Of a DNA stretch of 64,000 nucleotides, positions 47,807-56,057 are shown piece after piece. The stretch is taken from positions 33,584-97,583 of the forward strand of contig NZ_NHOA01000139.1 of the NCBI RefSeq assembly GCF_002727125.1, in the 5' to 3' direction. Both the position numbers and the translations under genes were made by a program. This stretch comes from Halorubrum persicum (GTDB lineage Archaea > Halobacteriota > Halobacteria > Halobacteriales > Haloferacaceae). The notes under the pieces are model-generated. The model had not been told where the DNA came from. It ran no database searches and was given only the letters and a program-made list of their open reading frames with translations. The first letter of the stretch is position 1; each line of letters opens with the position of its first letter.

Positions 47807-48338
47807 GGGGCGCCGCGCGCAGACGCCGATCGATTTCGCGGTCGGTGCGAGCGTGTTCCTGTTGACGCTCGCGTTCGTGGTCGCCTTCGTCCCGACCGTC
47901 TTCGACCCCTTCTCGGGCGCGGCGACCGCGTCGCCGGTGGTGAGCGACCGCGTCGCGGCCGGTCTCGCGGGCGACCTGCTGGCCGCGTCGCCGACGGAGC
48001 CGGGCGTGCTGTCCCCCGCGTGCACCGCCGCCTTCTTCGAGGGCAACGCCACTCTCGGCAACGTCTCCGGCTGCCCGGACGGGGTCGACGACGACGCCGC
48101 GACGCAGTTCGGGCTCGACGAGGAGGTGTTGGTCGTGATCCACGCGCTGAACGAGTCGGCGCCGACCGGCAACGCCTCCTCGACGGTCGCAGTCGAGACC
48201 CGACACGCGAGCCGGGACGTGACGCTGAACCGAACCACCGACGACCCGAGCGGCCTCGCCCGGCGGGACGTCAGTGTCTCGCAGCGGGTCGTCTCGATCG
48301 ACGGTGACCAGTACCGGCTCACCGTGCGGGTGTGGTGA
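47796..48338 (+). CDS. Predicted type IV pilin-like protein 1
   Basis: A 180-residue protein whose N-terminus MWDEGRRAQTPIDFAVG has an RA|QT cleavage motif as used by the archaeal prepilin peptidase PibD. It is followed by a helix of about 20 hydrophobic residues (ASVFLLTLAFVVAFVP). The exported part has two Cys (near residues 77 and 92) that could form a disulfide, and several N-x-S/T sequons. It overlaps the platform gene by 11 bases and nearly abuts the next gene. I do not recognise its C-terminal domain; the pilin role is inferred from motif and context. Confidence 0.85.
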   Translation: MWDEGRRAQTPIDFAVGASVFLLTLAFVVAFVPTVFDPFSGAATASPVVSDRVAAGLAGDLLAASPTEPGVLSPACTAAFFEGNATLGNVSGCPDGVDDDAATQFGLDEEVLVVIHALNESAPTGNASSTVAVETRHASRDVTLNRTTDDPSGLARRDVSVSQRVVSIDGDQYRLTVRVW

Positions 48339-48340
48339 CG

Positions 48341-48940
48341 ATGCCCCCGAGAGACGACCGCGGGCAGGCGCACACGCTGGAGGCGTTCGCCGCCGCGATA
48401 CTGATCGTCGCCGGGCTGACGTTCGCGCTGCAGGCGACCGCCGTCACGCCCCTCTCGGCAAGTACGTCGAACCAGCACTTGGAGAACCAGCAGCGCGCGG
48501 TCGCGACCGATCTGTTGGAGACGAGCGCCGCCAACGGCGACCTCGAGGCCGCGCTGCTCAGGTGGGACCCCGAAAGCGAGTCGTTCAGGGCGGACGGGAG
48601 TTCCGGACCCTTCACCGCGGGCGGACCGCCGAACGCGTTCGGCGAGGCGTTGAACCGGACGTTCGGCGAGAGACGGATCGCGTTCAACGTCGAGCTCCGG
48701 CACGGCCGGTGGTACAAGGAGTCGACCCGGCTGGTGTATATGGGCTCGCCGAGCGACAACGCCGTGACGGCGACGCGGACGGTCGTCCTCACCGACGACG
48801 CGAACCTCACCATGCCCGCCTACGAGGAGACGACGCTCCGCCAGGTCGCTGCGAACGCGAGCCAGAAGTTCTACTTAGAGGACCCCGACTCCCGGCCGAT
48901 CTACCGCGTGGAGGTGCGGATGGCCGTCTGGCAACTATGA
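48341..48940 (+). CDS. Predicted type IV pilin-like protein 2
   Basis: A 199-residue protein beginning MPPRDDRGQAHTLEAFAAAI. The RG|QA motif fits PibD processing and is followed by ILIVAGLTFALQATAV. The exported region has N-x-S/T sequons and ends in REWLR-like charged strands without a recognised domain. The ATG at 48341 is chosen because GGTGA, overlapping the previous stop, is well spaced; two GTG codons 6-9 bases earlier are alternatives. Its stop overlaps the next start (ATGA). Confidence 0.85.
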   Translation: MPPRDDRGQAHTLEAFAAAILIVAGLTFALQATAVTPLSASTSNQHLENQQRAVATDLLETSAANGDLEAALLRWDPESESFRADGSSGPFTAGGPPNAFGEALNRTFGERRIAFNVELRHGRWYKESTRLVYMGSPSDNAVTATRTVVLTDDANLTMPAYEETTLRQVAANASQKFYLEDPDSRPIYRVEVRMAVWQL

Positions 48941-49854
48941 TTCCGACATCCGAGAGCGACGGGGCCCGCGAACGCCTCCGCGACGCCGACCGCGGACAGC
49001 TGTTGTTGGTCTCCGGACTCGTCGTGGCCGTCTCGCTCGTCGCGCTCGTGGTCCTGCTGAACGCGAGCATCTACTCGGAGAACGTCGCGACCCGCGGCAT
49101 CGAGGCCGCCGACGGGGAGGCGCTGGAAGTCCGTGCCGCCGTCGTCGAGGAGACGGGCGCGCGCATCGACACCGCAAACCGGAACGGGGCCACGACCGGT
49201 TCGGAGATCGAGACCGGGATCGAGGAACTCAACCAGAATCTGTCGGGGCGGTACGCGAGACGGGGCGGTATCGCCGTCGTCGAGCCCGTCGCCACCACGC
49301 CGGGATGGTACCTCTCCGGTCCCGTCGACGACTCGACGACCATCCCCGACGTCAACGGGGCCCGGTCGTTCTCGATCACCAACGAGAGCGCGCTGCCGCC
49401 GACGGACACGGGGAACGCGAGCAGCGAGGCGGTCGCCGTCGTCTTCAACGACTCCGCGACCGGGACCACTCACGAGCGGTACCTGTACGCAGAGGGGGAC
49501 GATGTCGTGGTCGCCGGGGGGAAAAACGGTTCGACGCCGACCGAACGGTGTCGATCGCCGGCGACCGGCGACGCCGTCACGCTCGCTGTCACCGGCGACC
49601 GCTTCGACGGTGACCCGTGCCCCGGCGTCTGGCCGGCGGGGCTGAGCGACGGGTACGACGTCGAGTTCGAGAACGCCGGCGGCGCCGGCGTGGAGGCGAC
49701 CGCGACCGTGGATACGGGAACGGAGCCCACCAGCGCCACCGCGCTGACGGTGCGAGACGCCGTGTACGACGCGACGATCGATTTCCGGTACCGAACCGCC
49801 GATCTCCGGTTCAAGACCAGGATTCGGGTCGCTCCGGGTGAGCCCGATGCGTGA
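48937..49854 (+). CDS. Predicted type IV pilin-like protein 3
   Basis: A 305-residue protein with a charged leader, the motif DRG|QLLLVSG and a hydrophobic helix (VVAVSLVALVVLLNASIY). A long exported domain of beta character follows (about 60-305). Two Cys (in TERCRSPA and GDPCPGVW) may form a disulfide, and sequons such as NES and NDS are present. The start is fixed by the ATGA overlap with the previous gene. The helix follows the RG motif directly, as in minor pilins; the fold of the large domain is not recognised. Confidence 0.83.
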   Translation: MIPTSESDGARERLRDADRGQLLLVSGLVVAVSLVALVVLLNASIYSENVATRGIEAADGEALEVRAAVVEETGARIDTANRNGATTGSEIETGIEELNQNLSGRYARRGGIAVVEPVATTPGWYLSGPVDDSTTIPDVNGARSFSITNESALPPTDTGNASSEAVAVVFNDSATGTTHERYLYAEGDDVVVAGGKNGSTPTERCRSPATGDAVTLAVTGDRFDGDPCPGVWPAGLSDGYDVEFENAGGAGVEATATVDTGTEPTSATALTVRDAVYDATIDFRYRTADLRFKTRIRVAPGEPDA

Positions 49855-50353
49855 CCGATGGCACGGCGGGCGACCCCGCTTCGACCGCGACGAGCGCGCG
49901 GTGAGCGTCGTGGTCGGCTACGTGCTGACGCTGGCGATCGGCGCGGTGCTGCTCTCGGGCGTCGTCATCGGGATCGGCGGGGTCGTCGACTCGCAGACCG
50001 ACCGGGTCGTGCGGGGGGACCTCGAAGTGACCGGCCAGACGACGGTCGCGAACCTCGAGAGCGCGGACCGCCTCGCGCGCGCGGCGGTCGTCGACCGCCC
50101 GCCCGGTGCCGCCGACTCCACGAACGTCTCGGTGGGCGTCGACCTCCCGACGCGGCTGGCGGGGCGCTCGTACCGGATCGCGGTCGACGACGACGCCGTG
50201 ACGCTGCGGACCGACGATCCGGAGATAACGGTCGAGATCCCCCACGCGGCGACGCTACCCGTCGCGGAGACGAGCGTGCGGGGCGGCCCCGTCCGGATCC
50301 GGTACGTCAGCGACGACGCCGGCGGTCCCGAACTGGAGGTGAGTGAGCGATGA
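49847..50353 (+). CDS. Predicted type IV pilin-like protein 4
   Basis: A 168-residue protein with the classic archaeal pilin start. DERAVSVVVGYVLTLAIGAV contains the RA|VS cleavage site and a G-Y in the helix. The mature part is about 145 residues. A GGTGAG site precedes the ATG at 49847 by 5 bases; GTG at 49838 is an alternative. It overlaps the previous gene by 8 bases and the next by 4. Of the small subunits it is, with the next one, the best candidate for a structural (major or core) pilin. Confidence 0.87.
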   Translation: MRDRWHGGRPRFDRDERAVSVVVGYVLTLAIGAVLLSGVVIGIGGVVDSQTDRVVRGDLEVTGQTTVANLESADRLARAAVVDRPPGAADSTNVSVGVDLPTRLAGRSYRIAVDDDAVTLRTDDPEITVEIPHAATLPVAETSVRGGPVRIRYVSDDAGGPELEVSER

Positions 50354-51171
50354 GCGGGCGCCGGGATCGAACCGTCTCGGTCGGCGGCTCGTCCGCCGGG
50401 CGCTCCCTCGCGGGAGACGAGCGCGGCGTGAGCGACGTGGTCGGATACATCCTCGTGTTCTCGCTCATCACGATCACGATCGGCACGGTGTTCGCGGTCG
50501 GGATCACCGGCGTCGAGGACCGACGCGAGGCCGAGCGTATCGACAACGTCGAACGCGCGTTCGAGGTGTTCGACGACAACCTCCGGGACATCCAGCGGTA
50601 CGGCGACCCCAACCGAGCGACGGAGCTCCGGTTGGCCGGCGGCACGCTCTCGGTCTCGGGGGAGACGCGCTTCGTGCTCGCGGACACCAACGACTCCGAC
50701 GACGTCGCCAACGGGACCATCGCCGAGTGGACGTCGAGGCCCCTCACGTACCGGGACAGCGGGACGACGATCGCCTACGACGCCGGCGCGCTGGTTCGCG
50801 GCGACGGCGACGGCTCCGTGATGCTGTCCGACCCCCGCTTCGTCGCCGCCGACAACCGGACGACGATTCCCATCGTCGGCCTCGTCCGCGGCCCCGGCAG
50901 GGAGCGCGTCGCCGGCGAGGACACCGTGCAGATCACGGTGGTCGAGGACGCGACCGCCGACTCGGAGACGGAACGTTTCGGCGGCGGCGATCCCCTCTAC
51001 CTCTGGGTCGAGACCGAGCAGCCGGACGCGTGGAGCCGGTACTTCGACGAGGCGGACGGCTTCGATAACGCGACGCCCGGTGGCACGGACGGGGTCGCCG
51101 TGGCGAAGCTGCGACACTCCGAGACCGTGTACGTCCGAGAGACCGTTCGGGTCGTCTCGCTGCGTCGGTGA
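50350..51171 (+). CDS. Predicted type IV pilin-like protein 5
   Basis: A 273-residue protein. After a roughly 25-residue leader comes DERGVSDVVGYILVFSLITI, an RG|VS cleavage site with the V-x-G-Y helix of archaeal pilins. It is followed by an amphipathic extension (RREAERIDNVERAFEVFDDN). The exported domain (about 85-273) contains sequons (NDS, NRT, NGT) but no recognised catalytic motif. The start overlaps the previous stop (ATGA). It is the last gene of the rightward operon; the large pilin-like gene converges on it 35 bases away. Confidence 0.87.
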   Translation: MSGRRDRTVSVGGSSAGRSLAGDERGVSDVVGYILVFSLITITIGTVFAVGITGVEDRREAERIDNVERAFEVFDDNLRDIQRYGDPNRATELRLAGGTLSVSGETRFVLADTNDSDDVANGTIAEWTSRPLTYRDSGTTIAYDAGALVRGDGDGSVMLSDPRFVAADNRTTIPIVGLVRGPGRERVAGEDTVQITVVEDATADSETERFGGGDPLYLWVETEQPDAWSRYFDEADGFDNATPGGTDGVAVAKLRHSETVYVRETVRVVSLRR

Positions 51172-51206
51172 CAGGCCGTGTCGGAGTCGACGGGTCAGCG
51201 TCCGAC

Positions 51207-52910
51207 CTACTCGCTCTCGACCTTTACTTGGTGTTTAGAGACGTGGAGGTGACTCACCACGGGCACCGCTTCGCCCTCGAACGGCTGGAGGTTCCGGAGC
51301 GACTCGTCGTAGTGGAGGTCGAGGTCGGCGTCGTTGAACCCGAAACTCCCCGAGGTGAACGAGCCGTTGAACGTCATGGCATCAGTGAGCGTCACGCTAC
51401 TCTCCGGAGCGTACAGGACGCCGGTGAACGCGACCCCGTGGTCCCCCTCGCCGTCGATCGCGATGTCGTCCGCGCTCGAGTACACCCAGAGGTTGCGCGC
51501 GACGCCGCCGTCCGCCGCGAGACGCGCTTGGCCGGTGACGTTGATCGTGTCGGTGTTGTACAGTTCAAACCGTGTGTCCGTCGTGATCGGCGCGTCGTCC
51601 ACGGAGATCGTGCCGTCAACGAGCAGTTCGTTCGGGTTCCCCGCTGCCGCTCCGTCGGTCGACCGGATCGCCCCCGAACCCTGAACGGTGAGGTCGCCCT
51701 CGACGAGGACCGTCGCGCCGTCCTCGATCTGGAGCGTGCCGTCCGAGACCGTGACGTCACCGGTGAACGTGGTGCTCGTGTCGATCACAACCGTGGAACC
51801 GTTGTCGAGATCGAACCCGCTCTCGCCCGAGCCGGTCGCGTCTCGCGCCTCGTTCATACGCGCCGTTATCGCCCCGGAGACGGGAGTGACACCGCCGAGG
51901 TCGCTACCGACCCGCCGTTCGCCCGTCACGGTCAGCTTGTCCGACTGCCCGTTCGGTATCTTGTACGACTCGGCGACGAGGTCCCCGCGGATCTCGATGG
52001 ATTCGGTGTTCCCGCCCCCACCTGCGGTGAGGTGGAAATCGCTGGCCGCCTGGATCACCGCGTTATCGCTCGCGCTCCCCTTCCCGGGGTACGGCCCGTC
52101 GGCTGAGTCGTAACTGTCGGCGTACAGAGTGTTTATCCCGCCGAATTCGAGCCGCGGCGCACCGATCGCGGAGGCGCTCGCGCTGACCGCGGGGTGAACG
52201 GTCCGCGTCCGGAGCGCGACCTGGACCTCGGTCGGCGACAGCTGGGTGACGTTCGCCCGGGTCCGGGTCTCGAAGAACCGTCCCCACCCCTCCGCGTACT
52301 CGCTCTCGACGGTGATCGTGACGTTCCCGCCGAGCAGCGGGTTCGAGACGTTCTCCGACGGGAACAACCCCACCGGATGTCCCCCGGTCACGACCGCGGA
52401 GTCGTCAAGGAGCCCGTCCCCGTCGACCGTCACGAGCGGGAGCGTGAGCGTGTCGCCCCGGTAGTGGAACTCCGGCGGGGAGATCATCCACGACCCCTCG
52501 CCGTTCGAGCGCCAGACGCCGCCGCCCTGATACGCCACGCGATCGTCGCCGCGCTCGTAGACGACGACCCCGAGCGTGACGTTCTTCGTCACCGTTTCCG
52601 TTCCCCCGGTCTCGGTTTCCGCCTCTACCTCGATCCGCATCACGCCCGCGTCGCCGTCGGCGCGCACGTCGGCGCTCCGGCCGGGATCGAGCCGGACGCG
52701 CTGGCTCGTCGACCCGCCGTGAGCGACGAGGCTGGCCTTCGAGTCCACCTGCGTCATCGACCCCTCGATCCGTTCGATGTCGGCGGACGCCTGCGCGTCC
52801 GCGAGCGCGTTCGCCCCGATCCCGGCCGTAATACCGACCGCCGTGATCGTGAGCCCCAGCAGCAGGACGGCCCCGATCACCTCGCTCTGCGCGCGCTCGG
52901 GGCTGTTCAT
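51207..52910 (-). CDS. Large pilin-like protein with beta-repeat C-terminal domain
   Basis: A 567-residue protein. The N-terminus MNSPERAQSEVIGAVLLLG has an RA|QS processing motif followed by a Gly-rich hydrophobic helix. The middle (about 60-330) is a Thr/Gly-rich beta domain. The C-terminal part (about 330-540) has short repeating strands with G-D-V/L-T-V and VEGDLTVQGSGAI. It ends in VLYAPESSVTLTDAMTFNGS and LHYDESL, a pattern like the PilX/DUF7305-type ends of bacterial and archaeal pilus proteins. Leaderless start: GTAATAAA (minus-strand TTTATTAC) lies 27 bases before the ATG. It converges on the pilus operon. A tip adhesin role is inference. Confidence 0.86.
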   Translation of the reverse strand: MNSPERAQSEVIGAVLLLGLTITAVGITAGIGANALADAQASADIERIEGSMTQVDSKASLVAHGGSTSQRVRLDPGRSADVRADGDAGVMRIEVEAETETGGTETVTKNVTLGVVVYERGDDRVAYQGGGVWRSNGEGSWMISPPEFHYRGDTLTLPLVTVDGDGLLDDSAVVTGGHPVGLFPSENVSNPLLGGNVTITVESEYAEGWGRFFETRTRANVTQLSPTEVQVALRTRTVHPAVSASASAIGAPRLEFGGINTLYADSYDSADGPYPGKGSASDNAVIQAASDFHLTAGGGGNTESIEIRGDLVAESYKIPNGQSDKLTVTGERRVGSDLGGVTPVSGAITARMNEARDATGSGESGFDLDNGSTVVIDTSTTFTGDVTVSDGTLQIEDGATVLVEGDLTVQGSGAIRSTDGAAAGNPNELLVDGTISVDDAPITTDTRFELYNTDTINVTGQARLAADGGVARNLWVYSSADDIAIDGEGDHGVAFTGVLYAPESSVTLTDAMTFNGSFTSGSFGFNDADLDLHYDESLRNLQPFEGEAVPVVSHLHVSKHQVKVESE

Positions 52911-52932
52911 GGGGTGAGATACGTCTGGACAC

Positions 52933-52940
52933 GTAATAAA
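52933..52940 (-). promoter_or_regulatory. TATA box of large pilin-like gene
   Basis: TTTATTAC on the minus strand is centred 27 bases before the ATG at 52910. It gives this gene its own promoter, independent of the convergent pilus operon. Confidence 0.6.
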
Positions 52941-53021
52941 CGTCGACGTCCGAGTATCGAAGTTGAGACCGGTTCGTCCCCGAACGCACCACTGAAGCCC
53001 GCGGCACCGCACGGTTCGGGT

Positions 53022-53858
53022 ATGACCGAGGAGCTGTATCTCGCGGACGACACGGTCACGACGTTTCGAGCCACCGTCGAGCGCGTTCTCTCGGACCCGA
53101 CCCGGGTCGTCCTCGACCGGACGCAGTTCTACCCGACCGGCGGCGGCCAGCCGCACGACACGGGGACGCTCCGGGTTGCGGACGGTGACGCGGGCGGGGA
53201 CGGTGACGCGGACGGCGACCCCGCCGACCGCCGCTGGCGCGTCGTCGACGTACAGAAGCGAGACACGATCTACCACACCCTCGAACCGGCGGCGGGCGCG
53301 GGCGACGCCGTCGACCTCCCCGATCCCGGAACGCCGGTCGTGGGAGAGATCGACGCGGCGCGGCGGCGGGTTCACTCTCGGTATCACACCGCACAACACC
53401 TGCTCTCGGCGCTGCTGCTGAACGAGTTCGTCGCGCAGACGACGGGGAATCAGCTCTACGACGACCACGCGCACCTCGACGCGGCTTACGAGCGCTTCGA
53501 CGACGGCGACCTCGCCCGGATCGAAGCCCGGCTCAACGAGTTGGTGGCCGACGAACGCCCCGTGACCAGCTACACGATGGACCGCGAGGCGGCCGAGGCG
53601 ACGCTCGACACCGACCGCACGCGGATCGACCTGCTCCCGGACTCGATCGCGGAGCTCCGGATCGTCGAGGTCGGGGCGCCGGCGGAAGCGGCCGACGGCG
53701 ACGGCGCGGCGCCGTACGACCGCACCGCCTGCGCGGGAACCCACGTCGGCAACACGCGAGAGATCGGCGAGATCGTCGTCACCGGGCGGGAGACGAAGGG
53801 GAGCGACGAGGAGCGCGTCCGGTTTGCGTTGGCCGAGCACGTCGACAGCGCGGAGTGA
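53022..53858 (+). CDS. Alanyl-tRNA editing protein (AlaX-like)
   Basis: A 278-residue free-standing homologue of the AlaRS editing domain, which hydrolyses mischarged Ser- or Gly-tRNA-Ala. QFYPTGGGQPHDTGTL is the N-terminal signature. HTAQH (metal ligands) and CAGTHVGNT (the C-x-x-x-H pair) complete the zinc site. The acidic insertion after GTLRVADGD is a halophilic feature. The frame is open far upstream, but alignment begins at MTEELYLAD, so the ATG at 53022 is used. Its neighbours are unrelated. Confidence 0.92.
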   Translation: MTEELYLADDTVTTFRATVERVLSDPTRVVLDRTQFYPTGGGQPHDTGTLRVADGDAGGDGDADGDPADRRWRVVDVQKRDTIYHTLEPAAGAGDAVDLPDPGTPVVGEIDAARRRVHSRYHTAQHLLSALLLNEFVAQTTGNQLYDDHAHLDAAYERFDDGDLARIEARLNELVADERPVTSYTMDREAAEATLDTDRTRIDLLPDSIAELRIVEVGAPAEAADGDGAAPYDRTACAGTHVGNTREIGEIVVTGRETKGSDEERVRFALAEHVDSAE

Positions 53859-53906
53859 GGCCGACCGACGCGGGCCGACCCTCGCCGTTCGCTCGCGATC
53901 CCGGCG

Positions 53907-53914
53907 TTTATATA
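53907..53914 (+). promoter_or_regulatory. TATA box of tfs gene
   Basis: TTTATATA is centred 26 bases before the ATG at 53936, a leaderless arrangement that selects this ATG over the upstream open frame. Confidence 0.65.
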
Positions 53915-53935
53915 CGATCCGCGGTTGGTTCCGCC

Positions 53936-54256
53936 ATGAAGTTCTGCGACGAGTGCGGATCGATGATGAAGTCGGGCGAGGGCGAGGACCACTGGGTGTG
54001 CGACTCCTGCGGCTACGAGATCGGACGCGAGGAGGATGACGATCAGTGGACCACCGAGTCGCAGGTCGAGTCCGAGATCGTCGACGTGAGCGACGCCGAG
54101 GATAAGGGGCTCCCGCAGACGACGGCTCACTGCCCGGAGTGCGGAAACGACCGCGCGTACTGGTACATGCAGCAGATCCGCTCGGCCGACGAGTCCGAGA
54201 CGCGGTTCTTCGTCTGTACCGAGTGCGAGCACAAGTGGCGCGAAGACGACCACTGA
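53936..54256 (+). CDS. tfs: Transcription factor S (TFS)
   Basis: A 106-residue RNA polymerase cleavage-stimulating factor, homologous to TFIIS and Rpb9/Rpa12. The N-terminal zinc ribbon is FCDECGSMM with CDSCGYE; the C-terminal one is CPECGNDRAYWY with CTECEHKW. The catalytic acidic pair sits in RSADESETRFF (the Asp-Glu hairpin that donates to the polymerase active site). It helps RNA polymerase restart after backtracking. The TATA box at 53907 sets the start. Confidence 0.97.
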   Translation: MKFCDECGSMMKSGEGEDHWVCDSCGYEIGREEDDDQWTTESQVESEIVDVSDAEDKGLPQTTAHCPECGNDRAYWYMQQIRSADESETRFFVCTECEHKWREDDH

Positions 54257-54297
54257 GCGGCATTTCCTTTTAACTACCTCGGCGGAGAACGCCGCCC

Positions 54298-54861
54298 ATG
54301 GACCCGCCCGTCGTTCCCCGCGAGCGCCTCGACGGCTGGCGGCGCGTCGACGAGGCGACGGAGCGGGCATTCGCCGCCGGTCCCGTCTCCGTCGACGCGA
54401 GCACGGTGCGGTACGAGCGCGACGCGAGCGAGCCGCTGCGCCCCTTCTGCTTCGCGAGTCGGCTGGAGATCCGGCCGCCGAGCGCGCCGAACTCGGCTCT
54501 CACCGCGCTCGTCGAGCGGCAGGCGCGCTCTGGATTCCGCGAGCGCCTCGCCGAGCGCGACATCGAGCGAGTCGAACACCGCGGCGACCGAGCGATCGCT
54601 ATCGACGATCCGACCGCGTCGCGGGCGACCCTCTCCACGTTTCGCGGCGTCGCGCGCGTCGCCGACGGAGACGGCCAGCGCGTCCCGATCGAGGCGCTGC
54701 TCGCGGTCTGGACGGCCGGCGAGTATCTGCTCGGCGGGGGCGCGTATCCGCTCGGTGAGGCGTCGTACCCCGCCGGGGAGGGCCCGGCGGACGCGCGCCG
54801 GGAGCTGCTGGGGATCGTGCGCGGGGTCGAGCCGCCCGACGGCCGATGCGAGACGGACTAA
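54298..54861 (+). CDS. Conserved-looking haloarchaeal hypothetical protein
   Basis: A 187-residue soluble protein that I cannot assign to a family. It is rich in Arg and Glu, has no membrane segment, and contains a Trp-Thr-Ala-Gly-Glu-Tyr (WTAGEYLLGGGAYPLGEASY) patch near the C-terminus. The acidic/Ala-rich composition and GC3 pattern are those of an expressed gene. CTTTTAACTA about 27 bases upstream indicates a leaderless start. It follows tfs by 41 bases with its own promoter and shares four bases with the convergent gene. Confidence 0.75.
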   Translation: MDPPVVPRERLDGWRRVDEATERAFAAGPVSVDASTVRYERDASEPLRPFCFASRLEIRPPSAPNSALTALVERQARSGFRERLAERDIERVEHRGDRAIAIDDPTASRATLSTFRGVARVADGDGQRVPIEALLAVWTAGEYLLGGGAYPLGEASYPAGEGPADARRELLGIVRGVEPPDGRCETD

Positions 54862-55379
54862 CAGGGCACCGCGCCCGCGCTCGATTCGATCGGCGACCCG
54901 TCGTCGCGGTACGCCGGCTCACCGACCGACCCGTCGAACATCGGGAGCCGCAGCTCGTAGGCGTACAACACGTCGAACGCCGCGAACGGATCCACGCCGT
55001 TCGCGATCGCCTCGCGCGCGGTCAGCCTGACGCCGGCGCCGAGCGTCACGATCGGGTCGCCGCCGATGGCCCCCGACGCCTCCATCCCGAACTCGTTGCC
55101 GGCGGCCGGATCGGTCACCACGGAGAGGTGGACGAGCGCCTCGATCGTCGCCCCCTCGTCGCCGATGGAGATCGGGTACCCCTCGCCGGCGAAACACTGC
55201 GTCGGCGGTGCGATGCGGTCGGCGTCCCCACCAGCCGAGCCGCTCGGCGGCGCGTCGCCACCGGTCGTTGCGGCCGCAGCGCCGACGGCCCCCGCGCTCG
55301 CGACGGTCGCCACGACGAGGAGCAGCGCGACCGAGATCGCGGCGCGGGCGGTGAGTCCGGACGGAGCGCGGCGCGTCAT
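54858..55379 (-). CDS. Predicted secreted hypothetical protein
   Basis: A 173-residue protein with a Sec-type signal sequence: basic start (MTRRAPSGLTAR), hydrophobic core (AAISVALLLVVATVASAGAV) and small residues before a Gly/Ser/Asp-rich segment. The mature part contains two Cys (TQCFAGEG and the final VPC), so a disulfide outside the cell is possible. No known domain is recognised. TTTTTATCC (55402-55410, minus strand) lies about 27 bases upstream. Its stop overlaps the stop of the neighbouring gene by four bases. Confidence 0.75.
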   Translation of the reverse strand: MTRRAPSGLTARAAISVALLLVVATVASAGAVGAAAATTGGDAPPSGSAGGDADRIAPPTQCFAGEGYPISIGDEGATIEALVHLSVVTDPAAGNEFGMEASGAIGGDPIVTLGAGVRLTAREAIANGVDPFAAFDVLYAYELRLPMFDGSVGEPAYRDDGSPIESSAGAVPC

Positions 55380-55486
55380 CGACGGGGGCTACGACCGACC
55401 GGATAAAAACGGCGCGCTCCCGGTTATCCGGTCTGATACTCGACGGAGAGGGCGCACCCGCGATCCGGGTCGCGTCGGTCTCGCGC

Positions 55487-55858
55487 TCACGCCGCTTCGA
55501 GGAGCCCGTCGACGAGCAGTTCCGCGGAGGCGACGTTCGTCGCGAGCGGCACGTCCTTCACGTCGCAGACCCGCAGGAGCGCGGAGATGTCGGGTTCGTG
55601 GGCCTGCGCCGTGAGCGGGTCGCGGAGGAAGACGACGCCGTCGATCAGGTCGTCGGCGATCATCCCCCCGATCTGGAGGTCGCCGCCGTACGGTCCCGAA
55701 GCCTGTCGGTTCACCGTCAGTCCCGTTTCGTCGGCGATGCGTTTGCCCGTCGTACCGGTGGTGACGAGCTCGCACTCGCCGAGCGCGTCGGTGTGTGCGG
55801 TGACGAACTCGACCATCTCGTCTTTCAGCTCGTCGTGGGCGATGAGCGCGATTCGCAT
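55487..55858 (-). CDS. mgsA: Methylglyoxal synthase
   Basis: A 123-residue enzyme that converts dihydroxyacetone phosphate to methylglyoxal and phosphate. [17 protein letters not shown] opens the protein. The phosphate-binding TTGTTGKRI, the signature [14 protein letters not shown] and catalytic Asp in [15 protein letters not shown] are all present. The length is close to the E. coli enzyme without its C-terminal tail. CTTAAAATAT (55882-55891) is the promoter element, about 29 bases before the ATG. The glyoxalase-like gene at 23384 could detoxify the product. Confidence 0.95.
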   Translation of the reverse strand: MRIALIAHDELKDEMVEFVTAHTDALGECELVTTGTTGKRIADETGLTVNRQASGPYGGDLQIGGMIADDLIDGVVFLRDPLTAQAHEPDISALLRVCDVKDVPLATNVASAELLVDGLLEAA

Positions 55859-55881
55859 ACGTGACGTACTCGACCGGGGTT

Positions 55882-55891
55882 CTTAAAATAT
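55882..55891 (-). promoter_or_regulatory. TATA box of methylglyoxal synthase gene
   Basis: ATATTTTAAG on the minus strand, centred about 29 bases before the ATG at 55858, consistent with a leaderless message. Confidence 0.6.
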
Positions 55892-56057
55892 CACGCAGAG
55901 TCGGAAGCGAGACCGACCGCCGCCGCAGACCCGGCCCGCCGGACATCAGTCGTCCGGCGTGCGCGGTCGTCGAGGGCGTGACGGTGCCGCCAGACGTGAC
56001 GGAGTCAGTCGCTGGGCATCTCGGAAAGGCCGACCGATGCGAACCGCCCGGTACGGC

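Noticed and set aside
52194..53021. Upstream extension of the AlaX-like frame
   Set aside because: Antisense to the large pilin-like gene; homology begins at 53022.
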